Assembly: GCF_000972495.1 (NCBI RefSeq)
Contig: NZ_LATM01000001.1
Coordinates: 641,241-705,240, forward strand
Source of the DNA: Hymenobacter terrenus
Lineage (GTDB): Bacteria > Bacteroidota > Bacteroidia > Cytophagales > Hymenobacteraceae
Direction of reading: 5' to 3'
DNA length: 64,000 nt
This document shows positions 61,516-64,000 of the stretch, in pieces. The notes under the pieces were generated by a model. It was not told where the DNA came from, did no database searches, and saw only the letters and a list, made by a program, of their open reading frames with translations. A program made the position numbers and the translations under genes. Within the stretch, counting starts at the first letter, position 1; each line of letters begins with the position of its first letter.

Positions 61516-63654
61516 AGCCAGCAAGCCTTCGGGCGTGGCCTGCGCCAACTGCGCTTCATCGCGCTTAAAAAAGTCTTTGTGCACATTAACGACCGGCTCA
61601 CCAGCGGCGGGCCGTTGTCGTACATAGGCCCCATCCTCCCGCATCACGTAGCTATTCTGATTGTCCAGCATATTCATCATCAGAATATTGATAGCCTCGC
61701 GCTTAAGTTGCGGATTCACAATCAGAAACAATGCCTCAATGCGCCGGTCGAAGGACCGAACCATGATATCGGCCGAGCCGGCATATACCCGGGCTTCGCC
61801 GCCGTGGTGGAAGTAAAACAAACGGGTGTGCTCCAAGTACTCGCCCACAATGCTGCGCACCTCGATGTTCTCGCTCAAACCGGGCCGCCCCGGCCGCAGG
61901 CAGCAAATGCCACGCACGATGAACCGGATGGGTACCCCCGCCTTCGCCGCCTTGTAAAACTCGTCGATAATCTCCTTGTCTTCCAGCGAATTCATCTTCA
62001 TCACGATGCCGCTGGGCAGGCCTTTTTTCGCATGCTTCACTTCCTCCCGAATGAGGTGAATGAGCTGCTGCCGCATGTCCTTGGGCGCCGTGATGAGGTA
62101 CTCGTAATCGTCGGGCTGCGAGTGCCCGGTGATTACGTTGAAAAACTCCGATACGTCGTGCCCGTAGGTGTCGTTGGTCGTGAGCAAGCTCACATCGGTG
62201 TAAAGACGAGCCGTTTGCTCGTTGTAGTTCCCCGAGCCAATGTGCACATAGCGCGTCACCTTCTCTCCCTCCTTGCGGATAATCATGAGCAGTTTGGTGT
62301 GCGTCTTGTATTTACTCACGCCATAAATCACGAAGCAGCCGGCTTTCTCCAGTTTGGCACCTTCGCGGATATTTCTCTCCTCATCAAACCGCGCCTTCAC
62401 CTCAAATAGCACCGAAACGTGCTTGCCATTCTCGGCCGCCTTCAGTAGCGCGGCCGAGACGCGGGAGTCATCGGCCAATCGGTAAATGGTTTGCTTAATG
62501 CCTAGCACGTGCGGGTCTACAGCAGCCTCTTCCAGCAACCGCACCATGGGCTCAATGCTATTGTAGGGGTGGTGCAACAGCACATCGTGGTGCTTGAGGT
62601 ACTCAAACATGTTATCCTCGGCACCTTCCGGCAGGCTCAATGGCGCTACGGCCGAGGGCTGCTTGGCCGTCTTCCCGCGGAAATTAGGGTGGCGCACAAT
62701 CTGCCACAGGCCTTTCAGATCAATCAGTGAGTTGATTACAAATATGTTACCGTTGTCAATGTTCCACCGCTCGCGCAACACGTTCATCAGCACTGGCGAG
62801 GCATTGGGCTCTACTTCCACACGCACCACGCGCCCGCGCTTGCGGGTTTTCAGGCCGACCTGAATTTCTTTGATGAAGTCGTTGTCGATGTCGTCTGACT
62901 CTTCCAGCGTGAAGTCGCCGTTGCGCGTGATGCGGAACAGGTTGGCAGCCACAATTTCCACGTTGCGAAACAGTCGCGGCAGAAACTCACGCACTACTTC
63001 CTCAATAGGCACAAAAATGACCTTATCCTTGCGCATAAGCTCAAAAAACCGGGTCAGGTTTTGCGGAATTTGCACGAAAGTAAGCCGCTCCTGTCCTTTC
63101 TCGGTTTCGCCGTCCAGCCCCGCCGCACCGTTACCAATCCGGGTGACCACGCCAAAGATGAGCATTTGGTTCATCATGAGCGGGAAGCCGTGATAGGCGT
63201 CGTACACCATCGGTGTGAGCAGCGGAAACACGGTGTTCTTGAAATAGCCATCGGCCTTTTTCACCTCTAGTTCCGTCAGGTCCGACATTTTCAGAATGTT
63301 GAAGCCATTCTTTTCGAAGTTGGGCTTTAGCTCATTCAGATAAGTCAGGCTCTGGTCGTTCACGAAACGGTGCGCGAAATCGAGCAGCTTGCGCCGAAAC
63401 GGCAGCTCCCGCAGGCCTGAGTAATCAATCCGCTCTTTCCCGTAATCAAGGTAATTGTAGAGTGACCCCACCCGAATCATGAAAAATTCGTCCAGGTTCG
63501 AGCTGGTGATGGCCAGGAATTTGAGCTTATCAAACAAGCCGCGGCTGGCATCCTGTACCTGGTCAAGCACGCGATAGTTGAACCGCAACCAACTCAGGTC
63601 GCGGCTGATGTACTTGCTTTTGCGGATGAGGTCGGCGGACTTGAAGAGCTTCAT
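61324..63654 (-). CDS. ppk1: Polyphosphate kinase 1
   Basis: 776 aa from ATG 63654 (MKLFKSADLIRKSKYISRDL); codons upstream do not match the family. It makes long-chain polyphosphate from ATP reversibly. The N domain has SKYISRDLSWLRFNYRVLDQ and SSNLDEFFMIRVG. Catalytic histidines fit RYVHIGSGNYNEQTARLYTD and LFYFHHGGEARVYAGSADIM. DEERNIREGAKLEKAGC and VRGICCLRPG are typical. The last ~65 residues (after LLYQQATRRQEQALV) are an Asp/Gly/Ala-rich tail not usual for Ppk1 (about 690-720), and their DNA is antisense to a T9SS-domain fragment. The tail may have been gained when the old stop was lost. Confidence 0.95.
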   Translation of the reverse strand: MKLFKSADLIRKSKYISRDLSWLRFNYRVLDQVQDASRGLFDKLKFLAITSSNLDEFFMIRVGSLYNYLDYGKERIDYSGLRELPFRRKLLDFAHRFVNDQSLTYLNELKPNFEKNGFNILKMSDLTELEVKKADGYFKNTVFPLLTPMVYDAYHGFPLMMNQMLIFGVVTRIGNGAAGLDGETEKGQERLTFVQIPQNLTRFFELMRKDKVIFVPIEEVVREFLPRLFRNVEIVAANLFRITRNGDFTLEESDDIDNDFIKEIQVGLKTRKRGRVVRVEVEPNASPVLMNVLRERWNIDNGNIFVINSLIDLKGLWQIVRHPNFRGKTAKQPSAVAPLSLPEGAEDNMFEYLKHHDVLLHHPYNSIEPMVRLLEEAAVDPHVLGIKQTIYRLADDSRVSAALLKAAENGKHVSVLFEVKARFDEERNIREGAKLEKAGCFVIYGVSKYKTHTKLLMIIRKEGEKVTRYVHIGSGNYNEQTARLYTDVSLLTTNDTYGHDVSEFFNVITGHSQPDDYEYLITAPKDMRQQLIHLIREEVKHAKKGLPSGIVMKMNSLEDKEIIDEFYKAAKAGVPIRFIVRGICCLRPGRPGLSENIEVRSIVGEYLEHTRLFYFHHGGEARVYAGSADIMVRSFDRRIEALFLIVNPQLKREAINILMMNMLDNQNSYVMREDGAYVRQRPAAGEPVVNVHKDFFKRDEAQLAQATPEGLLALLYQQATRRQEQALVADEQAAVVTGSEALGGDRDAGFGADDFDGAEAGGEAEIAHPATIGETN

Positions 63655-63709
63655 GATGACAAATGGAATACAGGGCAAAATACGTAAAAACGGCCCTGGA
63701 AATAATGAT

Positions 63710-64000
63710 TTACGCGGAAATAATGGCCGTAGCTTCAATCTCCACCAGCAACCGCGGGTCAATCAGAGCCTTAACTTCCAGCATGGATGCGGCCGGACGA
63801 ATAGCGCCAAACACCTCCCCATGCGCCCGCCCTACGGCCTCCCACTGGGAGATATCAGTTACGAACATCCGCGTGCGCACCACATCCTTGAACGTCGCGC
63901 CTGCCTCCGTTAGTGCTGCCCCTATCTTTTCAAGAACGCGCTTGGTTTGGGCGTAAGCATCTGCGCCCGTCACCACATCACCATCTTGAGCCGTAGTACC
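63710..64000 (-). CDS. RidA-family protein, 5' truncated by window edge
   Basis: The frame is open to base 64000 (GTTAQDGDVVTGADAYAQTK ...), so the start lies outside. The remaining 96 residues cover most of a RidA domain (usual ~125-155). They have the active-site Arg in FKDVVRTRMFVTDI and end ALIDPRLLVEIEATAIIS. RidA deaminates reactive enamine/imine intermediates. It shares the minus strand with ppk1, 55 bases upstream. Confidence 0.9.
   Translation of the reverse strand, partial: GTTAQDGDVVTGADAYAQTKRVLEKIGAALTEAGATFKDVVRTRMFVTDISQWEAVGRAHGEVFGAIRPAASMLEVKALIDPRLLVEIEATAIISA

Overview
The window is about 60% GC and densely coded. It looks like a chromosomal segment from a Bacteroidota of the Cytophagales, most like Hymenobacter. 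The signs are TonB receptors with carboxypeptidase-regulatory N-termini, DUF4249, FecR/ECF sigma genes, LytS/LytTR pairs, type IX secretion (T9SS) C-terminal tails, DUF4290, DUF3109, and promoters with TAnnTTTG -7 elements. Genus assignment is inference; no rRNA or tRNA is present.

Layout. 1-12 kb: core genes for aspartate kinase (5' cut), enoyl-CoA hydratase, peroxiredoxin, Kdo transferase, RsgA, a fasciclin lipoprotein, cyclophilin, DUF3109, a UvrD/PcrA helicase, DUF4290 and MurA. MurA has Asp in place of the fosfomycin-target Cys. 12-15.5 kb: two DUF4349 lipoproteins, a small 4-TM protein and a ureohydrolase. 15.7-24 kb: a five-gene minus-strand chemotaxis-type operon made of a soluble 1571-aa receptor with eleven 92-residue HAMP-type units, CheW, CheY, CheA and CheC. 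24-27.8 kb: topoisomerase I and a DUF4846 lipoprotein. 27.8-38 kb: an envelope/signalling block with an STN plus surface-repeat protein, FecR, DUF4249, a TonB receptor, a small outer-membrane protein, a LytS kinase with a start-less LytTR regulator, and an ECF sigma factor. 38-41 kb: a HAD phosphatase and a T9SS cargo protein.

41.2-48.9 kb is accessory DNA: gene remnants, MITE-like palindromes, a GT-C glycosyltransferase, an HTH gene with a repeated upstream motif, and a 1.95-kb cassette (43463-45414) bounded by long inverted repeats. The cassette carries two cargo genes, no transposase, and appears to split a small gene. 49-64 kb returns to ordinary genes: a secreted BSP peptidase, an SDR, a sirtuin lacking most zinc cysteines, a YdjM-type membrane protein, a truncated metallophosphoesterase, a TonB receptor, a second LytS/LytTR pair, a Ppx/GppA phosphatase convergent with polyphosphate kinase, and a 5'-cut RidA.

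Several families of dispersed palindromes sit between genes across the window. The strongest candidates for something little described are the poly-HAMP receptor operon, with an exact 276-bp tandem duplication inside the gene, and the inverted-repeat cassette at 43.5-45.4 kb.
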